A stretch of 64,000 bases of DNA from Actinomycetota bacterium (lineage in GTDB: Bacteria > Actinomycetota > Actinomycetes > Mycobacteriales > Micromonosporaceae), in the NCBI GenBank assembly GCA_005885555.1, contig VAWN01000024.1, positions 62,001-126,000 on the forward strand, given 5' to 3'. The notes beneath the pieces are model-generated. The model did no database searches. It saw only the letters and a program-made list of their open reading frames with translations, and was not told the origin of the DNA. Shown piece after piece: positions 16,132 to 25,081 of the stretch. The position numbers were made by a program, and so were the translations under genes. Numbering within the stretch: position 1 is the first letter of the stretch; each line of letters begins with the position of its first letter.

Positions 16132-16264
16132 GGGGCGAGCCTAACGCCGCGGGGAAGGCCAGGCCCGGCAACCACCCGAGGTGCGAACTCGGTACGCTCG
16201 CGCATCGAGGCGGGTCACAGCCCGCCCCGGCGGGGGCACGGGTTATCAGCGGGAGGCTGGCTCG

Positions 16265-17305
16265 ATGCAGCGGATCAGCAGCGCCCCACGGGCCGGGTGG
16301 CAGGACATCCTGCGCGAGCAGGCGCTGGTCTACGCCGAGGCGGACGTGCCGCAGGCGCTGCGCCGCTGGGACGAGTCCGCCTGCTACGTGCTGACCCTGT
16401 CCGAGGTACGCGCGCTGGAGGCGGCCACCGAGGAGCTGCACGGGCTGTGCGTGGCCGCGGCGCGGCACGTGGTGACCAACGCGCGGTGGGCGGAGTTCGG
16501 CATCCCGGACTGGGCGGCGCCGGCGGTCCGGCGGTCGCTGGCCAGCGGCGCGCCGAGCCTGTACGGCTGCCTGGACCTCTGGTACGACGGCCGGTCACCG
16601 CCGAAGCTGCTGGAGTACCGCGCCGAGACGCCGCCGGCACTCGTCGAGGCCGCCATCTGCCAGTGGTACTGGCTGGAGCAGGCCCGACCCGCGCAGGACC
16701 AGTGGAACCAGCTGCACGAGCGGCTGGTCAACGGCTGGTACACGATCGCCGGCCGGCTCGGCGAGAAGTCCCTCCACTGTGGATGGTCGGATGCGGAGGC
16801 CACCGGTGTCGACCGGGTGACCATCGGGTACCTCGCCGAGACCGCCCGGCAGGCCGGCCTTTCGGTGCGGGTACTGCCGATGCGGGCGATCGGCTGGGAC
16901 GGCGCCCGGTTCGTCGACGACCGGGGCGAGCCGATCCGCACCTGCTTCAAGCTGTACCCGTGGTCGTGGATGGTCACCGAGCCCTACGGCCCGCTGGCGC
17001 TGAACCAGAACACCGCGGTCAACTGGCTGGAGCCGGCCTGGAAGCTGCTGCTGGCCAGCCCCGCGCTGCACCCGCTGCTCTGGGAGCTCAACCCCGGCCA
17101 CCCGAACCTGCTGCCCGCGGCGCCGGACCAGCCGCGGGAGGTACCCCCGCTGCCGTCCTTCGACGGCCAGTCGGTGGCGGTCAGCAGCTGGGTGGTCAGC
17201 GACACGGCCGGTCGGGGCCGGCCGGCCGGGGTCGGGTTCCGTGAGTCGACCGGGCCGGCCATGGCGGGGTACGCCCGGTTCGTGCCGCACATAGTGACGA
17301 GCTGA
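16265..17305 (+). CDS. Glutathionylspermidine-synthase-like protein, missing part of the ATP-grasp domain
   Basis: A 346-residue member of the glutathionylspermidine synthase C-terminal family (YgiC-like). Family landmarks are RWDESACYVLT near residue 37, LLEYRAETPPALVEA near 117, FKLYPWSWMVTEPYG near 222, NPGHPNLLPA near 278, then SSWVVSD and RFVPHIV. As I recall the family, a segment with KPxxxREGxNV and a GPYGxEGYVYQ stretch should lie between NPGHPNLLP and the SWVV strand. Here only about 25 residues separate them, so the ATP-binding part is largely absent. The protein may be inactive or may do something else. Bacterial homologues are called peptide- or polyamine-ligases without firm proof. 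The ATG start gives the normal N-terminus. Confidence 0.75.
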   Translation: MQRISSAPRAGWQDILREQALVYAEADVPQALRRWDESACYVLTLSEVRALEAATEELHGLCVAAARHVVTNARWAEFGIPDWAAPAVRRSLASGAPSLYGCLDLWYDGRSPPKLLEYRAETPPALVEAAICQWYWLEQARPAQDQWNQLHERLVNGWYTIAGRLGEKSLHCGWSDAEATGVDRVTIGYLAETARQAGLSVRVLPMRAIGWDGARFVDDRGEPIRTCFKLYPWSWMVTEPYGPLALNQNTAVNWLEPAWKLLLASPALHPLLWELNPGHPNLLPAAPDQPREVPPLPSFDGQSVAVSSWVVSDTAGRGRPAGVGFRESTGPAMAGYARFVPHIVTS

Positions 17306-17329
17306 CCCGCGAGCGTCTACGTTTGTCGG

Positions 17330-17857
17330 GTGAACTTCGACGCGTACGCCCACCGCGCCGTTGAGCTCGTCAACGCGCCGATGGACGGGCTCGACGACCT
17401 CAAGAGCCTGTTACGGGACGAAAGCTGGATGCACGAGGAGGCCACCGAGCGCGACGTCGCCGGGTTCCGGCGGGCGCAGCGCAAGCTGCGCGAGATTTTC
17501 CAGCTCGGCGCCGGCCACGAGGACAGCACCGCGGTCGCCGCGCTCAACGCGCTGCTGGAGACCTACCCGGTGCAGCCACGCATCTCCGGACACGACGCGG
17601 GCGACTGGCACATGCACGTGGCCAGCCGGGGTTCCTCGGTGGCGGCCGAGTACCTCGCCGGCGCGGTGTGGGGGCTCGCGGTCTGGCTCTGCGAGTACGG
17701 CAGCGCCCGGTTCGGGGTCTGCGCCGACGACCGGTGCGGCAACGTCTACCTGGACACCTCGTCCAACTGCTGCCGCCGGTTCTGCTCGGAGCGCTGCGCG
17801 ACCCGCTCGCACGTGGCCGCGCACCGCGCCCGCAAGCGCGCCCTCACTCCGGTTTAG
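17330..17857 (+). CDS. CGNR zinc-finger / ABATE-domain protein
   Basis: A 175-residue putative transcriptional regulator. The N-terminal two thirds form the stress-linked ABATE-type fold. The C-terminus holds the CGNR zinc finger, with cysteines in the order [13 protein letters not shown], then [20 protein letters not shown]. The four zinc ligands and the following basic helix are intact. The GTG start is directly before [16 protein letters not shown]. It converges on the isomerase gene with a 4-bp overlap of stops. It follows the glutathionylspermidine-synthase homologue by 24 bp and may share its transcript. Target genes are unknown. Confidence 0.85.
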   Translation: MNFDAYAHRAVELVNAPMDGLDDLKSLLRDESWMHEEATERDVAGFRRAQRKLREIFQLGAGHEDSTAVAALNALLETYPVQPRISGHDAGDWHMHVASRGSSVAAEYLAGAVWGLAVWLCEYGSARFGVCADDRCGNVYLDTSSNCCRRFCSERCATRSHVAAHRARKRALTPV

Positions 17858-18651
17858 GCGTCGACTTTGCTTGATGCGGCCAGGTGGGTGCGGGCGAAGG
17901 CCAGCGCCTCGGCCAGGTCCGCCTCGCGCTCGGCCCGGCTCGCCGCCTTGCGGGTCGACACCTCGACCGCGATCGAGCCGCGGTACCCGCGACCGGCCAG
18001 CGACTCCAGCAACTGCGCGCACGGCTGGTTGCCCCGGCCGGGTACCAGATGCTCGTCGCGGCCCTCACCGGTACCGTCGCCCAGGTGCACGTGCGCCATC
18101 GCCGGCCCCATCGTGTCGGCCATCGCGAGCGCGTCGTTGCGCGCCGCGGCGCAGTGCGACAGGTCCAGCGTGTACGCGTCGAAGCCGGCCTTCGTCGGGT
18201 CCCAGCCGGGCGAGTACGGCACGAACAGCCGCCCCGCCATCCGTACCGGGAACATGTTCTCCACCGCGAAGCTGATCCGCGGGTACGTCTCCTGCAACCG
18301 ATCCAGGCCCATCGGGAAGCCGCGCGCGTAGTCGCGTTGCCAGGAGAACGGCGGGTGTACCACGACCGTCGGCGCGTCCAGCGCGTCGGCCAGAGCGGCG
18401 GCGCGGCGCAGCCGCTCCCACGGGTCGGGGCTCCACACCCGCTGGGTGACCAGCAGGCACGGCGCGTGTACCGAGCGGACCGGTACCCGGTAGTGCGTGG
18501 AGAGCCCGCGCAGCGCGCCGGCGTCCTGGCTGACCGCGTCGGTCCAGACCATGACCTCCACGCCGTCGTACCCGAGCGCCGCGGCGGTCGCGAAGGCCGC
18601 CGAGGTCGGCTCGGGAAACACCGACGACGTGGACAAGAGCACAGGTGTCAC
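17854..18651 (-). CDS. Sugar phosphate isomerase/epimerase (xylose-isomerase-like TIM barrel)
   Basis: A 265-residue AP-endonuclease-2 / xylose-isomerase-like barrel. Metal-binding candidates are VHAPCLL (His) near 68, VVVHPPFSW near 98, FAVENMFP (Glu) near 130, LDLSHCAA (Asp/His) near 165, [19 protein letters not shown] near 190 and VEVSTRK near 230. This is the expected order of ligands for a divalent metal site. The substrate is not known. The GTG start gives [14 protein letters not shown]; a much longer open frame upstream crosses other genes and is rejected. M. tuberculosis Rv0498 is the positional counterpart, from memory. Confidence 0.85.
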   Translation of the reverse strand: MTPVLLSTSSVFPEPTSAAFATAAALGYDGVEVMVWTDAVSQDAGALRGLSTHYRVPVRSVHAPCLLVTQRVWSPDPWERLRRAAALADALDAPTVVVHPPFSWQRDYARGFPMGLDRLQETYPRISFAVENMFPVRMAGRLFVPYSPGWDPTKAGFDAYTLDLSHCAAARNDALAMADTMGPAMAHVHLGDGTGEGRDEHLVPGRGNQPCAQLLESLAGRGYRGSIAVEVSTRKAASRAEREADLAEALAFARTHLAASSKVDA

Positions 18652-18664
18652 AGCGTCAGGGTAG

Positions 18665-18940
18665 CCCCGGCCCGCCGGGCGGGCCGGTGTCGGACACGAC
18701 AAAGCGGGATTAACGTCTGGCCACGGCAGGTCCGCGAACAGGCCGCCGAGGTCCGAGGCCGCGACCCGGCTGTACGACCTCCTGCTGCGCGAGTGCTGCG
18801 CGTACACCATCGAGGTGGCCCGGACGCTCTCGGCGCTCGCCGGCAGGCGCGACCTCACGGTCGTCGTGCCCCGGGACGGTGTCGTCTTGGCGGAGCACCG
18901 CCTTGGGACGGGCAGCCGGGTGCAGCGGATGCGACCCTGA
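18665..18940 (+). pseudogene. Gene-like fragment without a start codon
   Basis: After a TAG at 18662 this frame stays open for 91 codons. From about base 18756 it has strongly coding-like third positions (almost all G or C). It reads [20 protein letters not shown] then [20 protein letters not shown], ending RVQRMRP. No ATG, GTG or TTG stands at the 5' end; the first GTG would leave only about 41 residues. It ends 5 bp short of the convergent ppx stop, as a real gene end would. It may be the 3' remnant of a deleted gene. I do not recognise the family. Confidence 0.35.
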
Positions 18941-18944
18941 CCGG

Positions 18945-19871
18945 TCAGCTCTCCAGGATGTCCAGGCGACGCAGGATCACGCCCTCGCGCAGCGCCCACG
19001 GGCAGAACCGCACCGCCTCGATGCCCAGCCGCTCCATCGTCACCTCGGCCACGATGGCACCGGCGAGCAGCTGGAGCGCCCGGCTGGCGCTGACCCCGTC
19101 CATCTCGGCCAGCTTCGCCGACGGGATGTGCTGGATGAAGGTGCGTACCTGATGCAGGCCGGTCAGGGTGAGTTCCCGCTGCACCAGCGGCCCCCGGTCC
19201 GACGGCGCCGCACCGGACAGGCGGGCCAGGGTACGCAGGGTCTTCGAGGTGGCCACGGGACAGTCCCAGCCGGCCGCGAGGAGGGCACGCGCGGGCTTCT
19301 CGATGGTCTTCTGCGCGTACTCGATGAGCGCGTCGATCTCCTTGCTGCTCGGCGGGTCGCCGTGCAGCCGCTCGCGGGTGAGCCGGCCGGCTCCCAGCGG
19401 TACCGACAAAGCCAGGTCCGGTTCCTCGTCGATGCCCGCGGCCAGTTCCAGCGACCCGCCGCCGATGTCCAGTACCAGCAGCCGCCCGGCCGACCACCCC
19501 AGCCACCGGCGTACCGCGAGGAAGGTCATCCGCGCCTCGCCCTCGCCGGACAGCACCCGCAGCTCGATCCCGGCCTCGTCGCGTACCCGGGCGAGCACCT
19601 CGGCCGAGTTGGTCGCCTCGCGTACCGCGGACGTGGCGAACGCGAGCAGGTCGTCGGTCTGCAACCGTTCCGTGGACCGGCGTGCCTCCTTGACCGCGGA
19701 CACCAGCGCGTCGGCCCCCTCCCTGGACAGCCGCCCGTCCGGCTTGATCTGTTCGGACAGCCGCAGTACCGACTTCTCCGAGTGCGCCGGCCACGGATGG
19801 GCACCGAGGTGGGCATCCACCACCAGCAGATGCACCGTGTTGGAACCCACGTCGAGCACGCCCAGTCGCAT
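18945..19871 (-). CDS. ppx: Exopolyphosphatase / Ppx-GppA family phosphatase
   Basis: A 308-residue short-form Ppx/GppA protein of the actin-like ATPase fold. The first phosphate loop is [15 protein letters not shown] at residues 3-17, and the second is [16 protein letters not shown] near 140. Acid residues in [13 protein letters not shown] are also typical. It hydrolyses polyphosphate from the chain end and/or pppGpp. The mycobacterial counterpart (Rv0496, from memory) is an exopolyphosphatase. It fits the phosphate-regulated surroundings. The ATG start is only 18 bp from the divergent next gene, so both must have very short or absent leaders. Confidence 0.9.
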   Translation of the reverse strand: MRLGVLDVGSNTVHLLVVDAHLGAHPWPAHSEKSVLRLSEQIKPDGRLSREGADALVSAVKEARRSTERLQTDDLLAFATSAVREATNSAEVLARVRDEAGIELRVLSGEGEARMTFLAVRRWLGWSAGRLLVLDIGGGSLELAAGIDEEPDLALSVPLGAGRLTRERLHGDPPSSKEIDALIEYAQKTIEKPARALLAAGWDCPVATSKTLRTLARLSGAAPSDRGPLVQRELTLTGLHQVRTFIQHIPSAKLAEMDGVSASRALQLLAGAIVAEVTMERLGIEAVRFCPWALREGVILRRLDILES

Positions 19872-19889
19872 AGGGCATACGCTAACCCG

Positions 19890-20759
19890 ATGCGCATCCA
19901 CGTCGACGTCGACGACCCGGCCGACCCGCGGAGTCGTGAGGTCGGGCTCGACTTCCCCCGGGAGTGGGTCGAGTTCGTCGACCCCGCGGACCCGCAGCAC
20001 CTCATCCGCGCCGACATGACGTGGCTGCTGTCCCGCTGGACGTGCGTGTTCGGCAAGGCGTGTCACGGCATCATCAAGGGCCGGGCGGCCGAAGGCTGCT
20101 GCTCGCACGGTGCGTTCTTCACCGACGCCGACGACGAGAAGCGGGTACGCGCGGCGGCCCGCCGGCTGACCCCGGAGACGTGGCAGCACTACCGGCGCGG
20201 GTTCAAGAACTACACCGAGCTGGACACCGTCGACGGCAGCACGCCGGCCCGGCGCACGGCCACCCGCGACGGCGGTCCGTGCGTGTTCCTCAACGACGCG
20301 GACTTCCCGGGCGGGTGGGGCTGCGCGTTGCACGCGCAGGCGCTGCGGGACGGGGTACACCCGCTGGAGTACAAGCCCGACGTGTGCTGGCAGCTGCCGA
20401 TCCGCCGGGACCAGGAATGGGCCAAGCGACCGGATACGACGAAGGTACTGGTCACCACGATCAGCGAGTTCGACCGGCGCGGCTGGGGCGAGGGCGGGCA
20501 CGACCTCGACTGGTGGTGCACCTCGTCGCCGGAGGCGCACGTCGGCGGCGAGCCGCTGTACCAGTCGTACGAGCCGGAGCTGACCGCACTGCTCGGCAAG
20601 GACGCCTACGGCAAGCTGCGCGAGCTGTGTGAGGAGCGCAGCCGGCTCGGGCTGGTCGCCCCGCACCCGGCCACCCCCGCCGACCCGCCCGACCATCCCG
20701 AGCCGGCCGGGCTGGAACCCGCGTCACCACGCGCGCCGCGGAAAGCCAAGCGCCGGTAG
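19890..20759 (+). CDS. Conserved hypothetical, Cys-rich (DUF3109-like)
   Basis: A 289-residue protein with cysteines grouped in pairs: [20 protein letters not shown] then CCSHGAFF around residues 52-75, later [24 protein letters not shown] and WWCTSSPE. This spread suggests a metal or Fe-S site like those proposed for YkgJ/DUF3109 proteins. The tail is Pro/Ala-rich and ends in basic residues. It is divergent from ppx, an arrangement shared with mycobacterial Rv0495c/Rv0496 (from memory). Its function is unknown. The ATG start matches the first conserved block ([16 protein letters not shown]). Confidence 0.75.
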   Translation: MRIHVDVDDPADPRSREVGLDFPREWVEFVDPADPQHLIRADMTWLLSRWTCVFGKACHGIIKGRAAEGCCSHGAFFTDADDEKRVRAAARRLTPETWQHYRRGFKNYTELDTVDGSTPARRTATRDGGPCVFLNDADFPGGWGCALHAQALRDGVHPLEYKPDVCWQLPIRRDQEWAKRPDTTKVLVTTISEFDRRGWGEGGHDLDWWCTSSPEAHVGGEPLYQSYEPELTALLGKDAYGKLRELCEERSRLGLVAPHPATPADPPDHPEPAGLEPASPRAPRKAKRR

Positions 20760-20798
20760 TCCTCAGGTGCGGCGGGGCGGTTGCCGATGTGACCGGCC

Positions 20799-20825
20799 AT
20801 GAGCGAGCGCCAGCGAGTGAATCAG
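20799..20825. repeat. 27-bp repeat, copy 2 (inverted relative to copy at 3772-3798)
   Basis: These 27 bases, rich in GAGCGAGCGCCAGCGAGTG, are the exact reverse complement of bases 3772-3798, in the hemA-rex gap. Both copies lie between genes and include a CATGA end. The match is too long to be chance in 64 kb. It looks like a small dispersed intergenic element of unknown role. Confidence 0.7.
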
Positions 20826-20878
20826 AGTTGCCGCGCGGTGGAGCCTCATGCCGGACCGCAGCGCAGCGAGGATCCGGC

Positions 20879-21388
20879 ATGAGCTACGAGCAGCCGTCCC
20901 CGGTGTTGTACCCGTACCTCGTGACACCGCCGCCGGTACCGCACCGGCGCAAGTGGCCGGTGATCCTCGCGGTCGCTGTCGTGCTCGGCGTCGGCGTCGT
21001 GGGTGTCGGGGGCGCCGCCGCCGTCAACGACTTCGCCAAGCGCAACATCTGCGGATCCCTCGCGAAGATCAACGATGACAAGCCCTCGTCGGCCGACCAG
21101 AGCGACAGCAGCGACCCGGACCCGGCGCAGCTGCGCAAGGACCTCAACGACATGCGGACGATGGCCCGGCTGCTCGTGTTCGACGGCAAGCTGCGCACCG
21201 CCGTCCTCGCGGTGGCCGACGATGTCGAGCGCGCCGCCACGATGGAACAGCAGGCCAAGGACGCCGGGCCGGATCAGGCGATGAACATGCTGCCGGCGCT
21301 GATCGCCCTGGCCGGCCAGCTCGACCTGCACGTGCGTGACGCGCAGGAGGCCTGCGGCCAGAAGCCGACCGGCATCATGAAGAACTAG
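20879..21388 (+). CDS. Hypothetical single-span membrane protein
   Basis: A 169-residue protein. A Pro/Tyr-rich cytosolic N-terminus (SYEQPSPVLYPYLVTPPPVP) precedes one membrane helix, PVILAVAVVLGVGVVGVGGAAAV (residues about 28-50). An external, acidic, helical domain follows with a possible disulfide pair (ICGS and EACGQ). I do not recognise the family. The ATG is chosen at the Pro-rich start; the frame is open 30 codons further upstream but those codons fall in the dispersed repeat. Its stop overlaps that of the convergent regX3 by 3 bp. Confidence 0.6.
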   Translation: MSYEQPSPVLYPYLVTPPPVPHRRKWPVILAVAVVLGVGVVGVGGAAAVNDFAKRNICGSLAKINDDKPSSADQSDSSDPDPAQLRKDLNDMRTMARLLVFDGKLRTAVLAVADDVERAATMEQQAKDAGPDQAMNMLPALIALAGQLDLHVRDAQEACGQKPTGIMKN

Positions 21389-22071
21389 GGCTCGAACTTG
21401 TACCCGAGGCCGCGCACCGTGACGATGTAGCGCGGGTTCGAGGGCTCGGGTTCGATCTTCGAGCGCAGCCGCTTCACGTGCACGTCGAGGGTCTTCGTGT
21501 CACCCACGTAGTCGGCACCCCAGACCCGGTCGATGAGCTGGCCGCGGGTCAGCACCCGGCCGGCGTTGCGCAGCAGCATCTCCAGCAGCTCGAACTCCTT
21601 GAGCGGCAGCGGTACCGCCGATCCGGACACGGTCACCACGTGCCGGTCGACGTCCATCCGGACCGGGCCGGCCGCCAGTGTCGGCGGGCTATGCTCACCG
21701 GTGTCGCCGCCGAGCTGCCGGCGCAGTACCGCGCGGATGCGGGCGACCAGTTCGCGGGGCGAGTACGGCTTGGTGACGTAGTCGTCCGCGCCGATCTCCA
21801 GGCCGACCACCTTGTCGATCTCCGAGTCGCGGGCGGTGACCATGATGATCGGCACGTGCGAGCGGGACCGGAGCTGGCGGCACACCTCGGTACCGGACAT
21901 CTCCGGCAGCATCAGGTCCAGCAGGACGATGTCCGCACCGCTGCGGTCGAACTCGGTCAGCGCCGAGGTACCGGTCGCCGCGACCGACACCTCGAAGCCC
22001 TCTTTCCGCAGCATGTAGGACAAGGCGTCGGAGAACGACTCCTCGTCTTCCACGACCAGCACGCGGGCCAC
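21385..22071 (-). CDS. regX3: Phosphate-responsive response regulator RegX3/PhoP (OmpR family)
   Basis: A 228-residue OmpR/PhoB-type regulator. The receiver has acidic EDE at residues 8-10, the phospho-acceptor Asp near 52 in LLDLMLPEMSG, and the conserved Lys in YVTKPYSPREL. The winged-helix DNA-binding domain ends KTLDVHVKRLRSKIEPE and VRGLGYKF. With senX3 directly upstream (a 1-bp overlap) and phoU divergent, it is the low-phosphate regulator of the window. The PHO-box candidates before phoU, pstS and the pit operon would be its targets. The start is GTG. Confidence 0.93.
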   Translation of the reverse strand: MARVLVVEDEESFSDALSYMLRKEGFEVSVAATGTSALTEFDRSGADIVLLDLMLPEMSGTEVCRQLRSRSHVPIIMVTARDSEIDKVVGLEIGADDYVTKPYSPRELVARIRAVLRRQLGGDTGEHSPPTLAAGPVRMDVDRHVVTVSGSAVPLPLKEFELLEMLLRNAGRVLTRGQLIDRVWGADYVGDTKTLDVHVKRLRSKIEPEPSNPRYIVTVRGLGYKFEP

Positions 22072-23411
22072 TAGGCGCTTCCCTTCACTCCGGCGGATTC
22101 TGCCGCGATCTCAATGGACAGGGGTAGCGGCAGTGCGGCGTCCGGTGGACGGGCCGGCAGCCGCAAGGTGAACGTCGATCCCACGCCGACGGTGCTGGCC
22201 ACCTCGACCTGACCGCCGTGGTTGGTCGCGATGTGTTTGACGATCGCCAGGCCCAGGCCGGTACCCCCGGTGGCGCGGGAGCGGGCCCGGTCGGCGCGGT
22301 AGAAACGCTCGAAGATCCGGTCGAGGTCCTTGGGTTCGATCCCGATCCCCTGGTCACGTACCGCGATCTCGACCCAGTCGGCGTCACCCTTCGCGGTGAT
22401 GGTCACCCGCGGCGGCGGCTTGCCCTCCTCGGCGTCCGGCGAGTAGGCGACCGCGTTCTCGACCAGGTTGGCCACCGCGGCGACGAGCTGGCTCTCGCTG
22501 CCGTACACGGTCAGCCCGCGCCGGCTGACGAAGCGGACCTCCAGCCCTTTGGCGGAGGCGGGGGTACGGGTCCGGTCGATGACCTCGGCGATGATCCGGT
22601 CCACGGAGACCGGCGCCGGTTCCGGCAGCGGCTCGCCGCCCTGCAGCCGGGCCAGGTCCAGCAGCTCGCTCACCAGCCGGCCGAGCCGGGTGGACTCGTG
22701 CTGGATCCGCTCGGCGAAGCGGCGCGCCGCGGCGAGGTCGTGCAGCACGTCGGCCTCGTGCAGCTCGTCGGGGGTCGACCCGGCGGCCTCCGCGGTCGCG
22801 TCCAGCAGCGCCTCGGCCAGCAGCTGTACCGCGCCGACCGGCGTCTTCAGCTCGTGGCTGACGTTGGCGACGAAGTCCCGGCGTACCCGGGCCACCCGGT
22901 GCGCCTCGGTCACGTCGGCCGCCTCGATCGTCACGTGCCCGTCGCCGAGCGCCACCGCCCGGATGTGCACGCCGAGCGGATCGCGGCCGTTGCCGCGGGG
23001 CAGGTCCAGTTCGACCTCGCGGCGGGTACCGGTGCGCCGGGCCTGTCCGGCCAGGGTCCGTACCACGGTGTGCGCCACCGGTGTACCGCCGACCGCGGTA
23101 CCGGCGCGCAGCAGCCCCATCTCCTTGGCCGCGGGGTTGACCAGTACCGGCCGGTCCTCCGCGTCGAGCACCATGACCCCGACCCGCAGCGCGTCCAGGC
23201 TGCGCCGGCCCAGCCCCTTGGCGCCGGCGCGGCGTACCTGCGGCGGCAGGTCCGGCTCGGGATCCACCGGCTCCGGCGGGTACCCGACCGGCCGCGCGGG
23301 CTCCTCGTGGTGGACGGCGCGACGACGCATGGCGACCAGACTCCCTGCCGCTCCGACGGCGACGCCTGTCGAAGCGGCCATGAGCAGCCCTCCGGCAAGC
23401 GCCAACCCCAC
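22071..23411 (-). CDS. senX3: Phosphate sensor histidine kinase SenX3/PhoR
   Basis: A 446-residue sensor kinase. One N-terminal membrane segment (residues 2-28) is followed by a basic stretch and a PAS-like domain (about 75-170, SLDALRVGVMVLDAEDRPVLVN). The dimerisation box is FVANVSHELKTPV, with His near 186. A HATPase_c domain follows with LVENAVAYSPD, RDQGIGIEPKDL and GTGLGLAIVKHI. The single span and PAS fit SenX3/PhoR kinases, which read phosphate status through PhoU and the Pst transporter rather than directly. The start is GTG; the promoter region shared with phoU carries GTTCA repeats. Confidence 0.93.
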   Translation of the reverse strand: MGLALAGGLLMAASTGVAVGAAGSLVAMRRRAVHHEEPARPVGYPPEPVDPEPDLPPQVRRAGAKGLGRRSLDALRVGVMVLDAEDRPVLVNPAAKEMGLLRAGTAVGGTPVAHTVVRTLAGQARRTGTRREVELDLPRGNGRDPLGVHIRAVALGDGHVTIEAADVTEAHRVARVRRDFVANVSHELKTPVGAVQLLAEALLDATAEAAGSTPDELHEADVLHDLAAARRFAERIQHESTRLGRLVSELLDLARLQGGEPLPEPAPVSVDRIIAEVIDRTRTPASAKGLEVRFVSRRGLTVYGSESQLVAAVANLVENAVAYSPDAEEGKPPPRVTITAKGDADWVEIAVRDQGIGIEPKDLDRIFERFYRADRARSRATGGTGLGLAIVKHIATNHGGQVEVASTVGVGSTFTLRLPARPPDAALPLPLSIEIAAESAGVKGSA

Positions 23412-23484
23412 GAGCAGATCGTAGAGGGGCTCGTTAACCTAAGCATTACGCGGCGCCGGACAAAGCCGGCGACCGTCGTTGAAT

Positions 23485-23527
23485 GTTCACCCTCCGTCCC
23501 GGCGTCGTTCATGCGGGTTCACCCGCA
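23485..23527. promoter_or_regulatory. Candidate PHO boxes between senX3 and phoU
   Basis: GTTCACCCTCC, GTTCATGCGG and GTTCACCCGCA begin at 23485, 23507 and 23517. The spacings are 22 and 10 bases, close to multiples of the 11-base repeat unit known for Streptomyces PhoP (GTTCAYYYR-like). In Streptomyces the phoU-phoRP gap is an established PhoP target. Binding would control both divergent genes. Confidence 0.65.
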
Positions 23528-23559
23528 GGACGCGTTGGGGGAAACTAGCGTGAGGCAGC

Positions 23560-24213
23560 ATGCGGGAGGAGTACCGGGCCGAGCTGGCCGAGGTCACACA
23601 GACGCTGGTCGACATGGCCGAGGGCGTCCGGGACGCGATGCGGCAGGCCAGCGCGGCGTTACTGGAGGCGGACGCGACCGGGGCCGAGGAAGTGGTGCTC
23701 GGTGACGCGGAGACCGACGCGCGGTACCACCAGGTCGAGGAAAGGGTATACGACCTGCTCGCCCGGCAGGCCCCGGTCGCCTCGGACCTGCGGCTCGTGG
23801 TGACCGCCCTGCACATCGGCGCCGATCTGGAGCGGATGGGCGACCTGGCGTGCCACGTGGCCAAGATCGCGCTGCGCCGGGTACCAGAGGTCGCGGTACC
23901 CGAGGAGCTGCGCCCGGTCGTCGGCGACATGGCGACGACCGCCGACCGGATCGCCGGCAAGATCGCCGACATCCTGCGCACCGCCGACGCGGCCCGGGCG
24001 GCCGAACTGGAGCGCGACGATGACGAGATGGACGAGCTGCAGAAGCAGCTCTACGGCCTGATGCTGGGCACCGCGTGGCGGCACGGCGTCGAGCCCGCCG
24101 TCGACGGCGCACTGCTGGGCCGGTGGTACGAGCGGTTCGCCGACCACGCCGTCAACGCCGGCCAGGCGGTGCTGTACTTCGTGACCGGCGAGGCGGCGGC
24201 TCCGGCCGTCTGA
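23560..24213 (+). CDS. phoU: Phosphate signalling protein PhoU
   Basis: A 217-residue all-helical cytosolic protein made of two PhoU repeats. Each repeat has the metal-binding acid pattern seen in EVVLGDAETDARY, ALHIGADLERMGDLACHVAK and, in the second repeat, LERDDDEMDELQKQL and WYERFADHAVNAGQAVLYFVTG. It transmits transporter status to the sensor kinase, keeping it off when phosphate is ample. It diverges from senX3 and converges on gpmA. The ATG start is the only one consistent with the family N-terminus (MREEYRAELAEV). Confidence 0.95.
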   Translation: MREEYRAELAEVTQTLVDMAEGVRDAMRQASAALLEADATGAEEVVLGDAETDARYHQVEERVYDLLARQAPVASDLRLVVTALHIGADLERMGDLACHVAKIALRRVPEVAVPEELRPVVGDMATTADRIAGKIADILRTADAARAAELERDDDEMDELQKQLYGLMLGTAWRHGVEPAVDGALLGRWYERFADHAVNAGQAVLYFVTGEAAAPAV

Positions 24214-24231
24214 CGGCGGCGGCGCCGCGGA

Positions 24232-24984
24232 TCACCGTCCCTGGTTGGCGACGGCTGCGGCGGCTGCCACCGCGGCCTCGGGGTCGAGGTACTCCCCGCC
24301 GGCGGTGACCGGTCGCAGCGTGGCCGGATCGAGGTCGTACCGCAGCGGGATGCCGGTCGGGATGTTCAGCTTCGCGATCGCCTCGTCGGAGATCAGGTCG
24401 AGGTGCTTGACGAGGGCGCGCAACGAGTTGCCGTGCGCGGCGACCAGGACCGTCTGCCCGGTCAGCAGGTCCGGCACGACCGCGTCGTACCAGTACGGCA
24501 ACGCCCGTTCGAGCACGTCCTTGAGGCACTCGGTGCGCGGCCGCGCCTCCGGTGGCAGGCTCGCGTACCGCGGATCGGCGAACTGCGAGTACTCGTCGTC
24601 CTCGGGCAGCGGCGGCGGAGGCGTGTCGTAGGAGCGGCGCCAGAGCATGAACTGCTCCTCGCCGTACTGCTCCAGGGTCTGCTTCTTGTTCTTGCCCTGC
24701 AGCGCCCCGTAGTGCCGCTCGTTGAGCCGCCAGCTGCGCCGTACCGGGATCCACGCGCGGTCGGCCGCGTGCAGCGCCAGTTCGGCGGTGCGGATGGCGC
24801 GCTTGAGCACCGAGGTGTGTACCACGTCGGGCAGCAGGTCCTTCGCCCGTAGCAACTCACCGCCGCGGCGCGCCTCGTCCTCGCCCTTCGCCGACAGGTC
24901 GACGTCGACCCAGCCGGTGAAGAGGTTCTTCGCGTTCCACTCGCTCTCGCCGTGCCGCAACAGCACCAGTGTGCCGATGGTCAT
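24232..24984 (-). CDS. gpmA: 2,3-bisphosphoglycerate-dependent phosphoglycerate mutase
   Basis: A 250-residue glycolytic enzyme interconverting 3- and 2-phosphoglycerate. The phosphohistidine motif [18 protein letters not shown] starts at residue 8, with His at 11. [12 protein letters not shown] near 88 and the second catalytic His in [11 protein letters not shown] near 185 complete the site. The length is normal for the cofactor-dependent type. The ATG at 24984 aligns with family N-termini, and the longer frame upstream crosses the palindromic element. The mycobacterial neighbour of senX3 is the same gene (gpm1, from memory). Confidence 0.95.
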   Translation of the reverse strand: MTIGTLVLLRHGESEWNAKNLFTGWVDVDLSAKGEDEARRGGELLRAKDLLPDVVHTSVLKRAIRTAELALHAADRAWIPVRRSWRLNERHYGALQGKNKKQTLEQYGEEQFMLWRRSYDTPPPPLPEDDEYSQFADPRYASLPPEARPRTECLKDVLERALPYWYDAVVPDLLTGQTVLVAAHGNSLRALVKHLDLISDEAIAKLNIPTGIPLRYDLDPATLRPVTAGGEYLDPEAAVAAAAAVANQGR

Positions 24985-25004
24985 GCGTTCATCGTGCCGC
25001 ACCA

Positions 25005-25060
25005 GCCCGATCTTGGACGCGGGTACCCCCTGCAGGGGGCACAAACGTCCAAGATCGGGC
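25005..25060. repeat. GATCTTGGA-type palindromic element, copy B
   Basis: The arms GCCCGATCTTGGACG and CGTCCAAGATCGGGC are a perfect 15-base inverted repeat. Inside lies a second perfect palindrome, CCCCCTGCAGGGGG. The GATCTTGGAC core is shared with the element at 12612-12687 and a half site at 4571-4580. It lies in the leader of gpmA, so it could also fold in that mRNA. Confidence 0.8.
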
Positions 25061-25081
25061 CGGAAGCCCGCGCGGCGGGCC

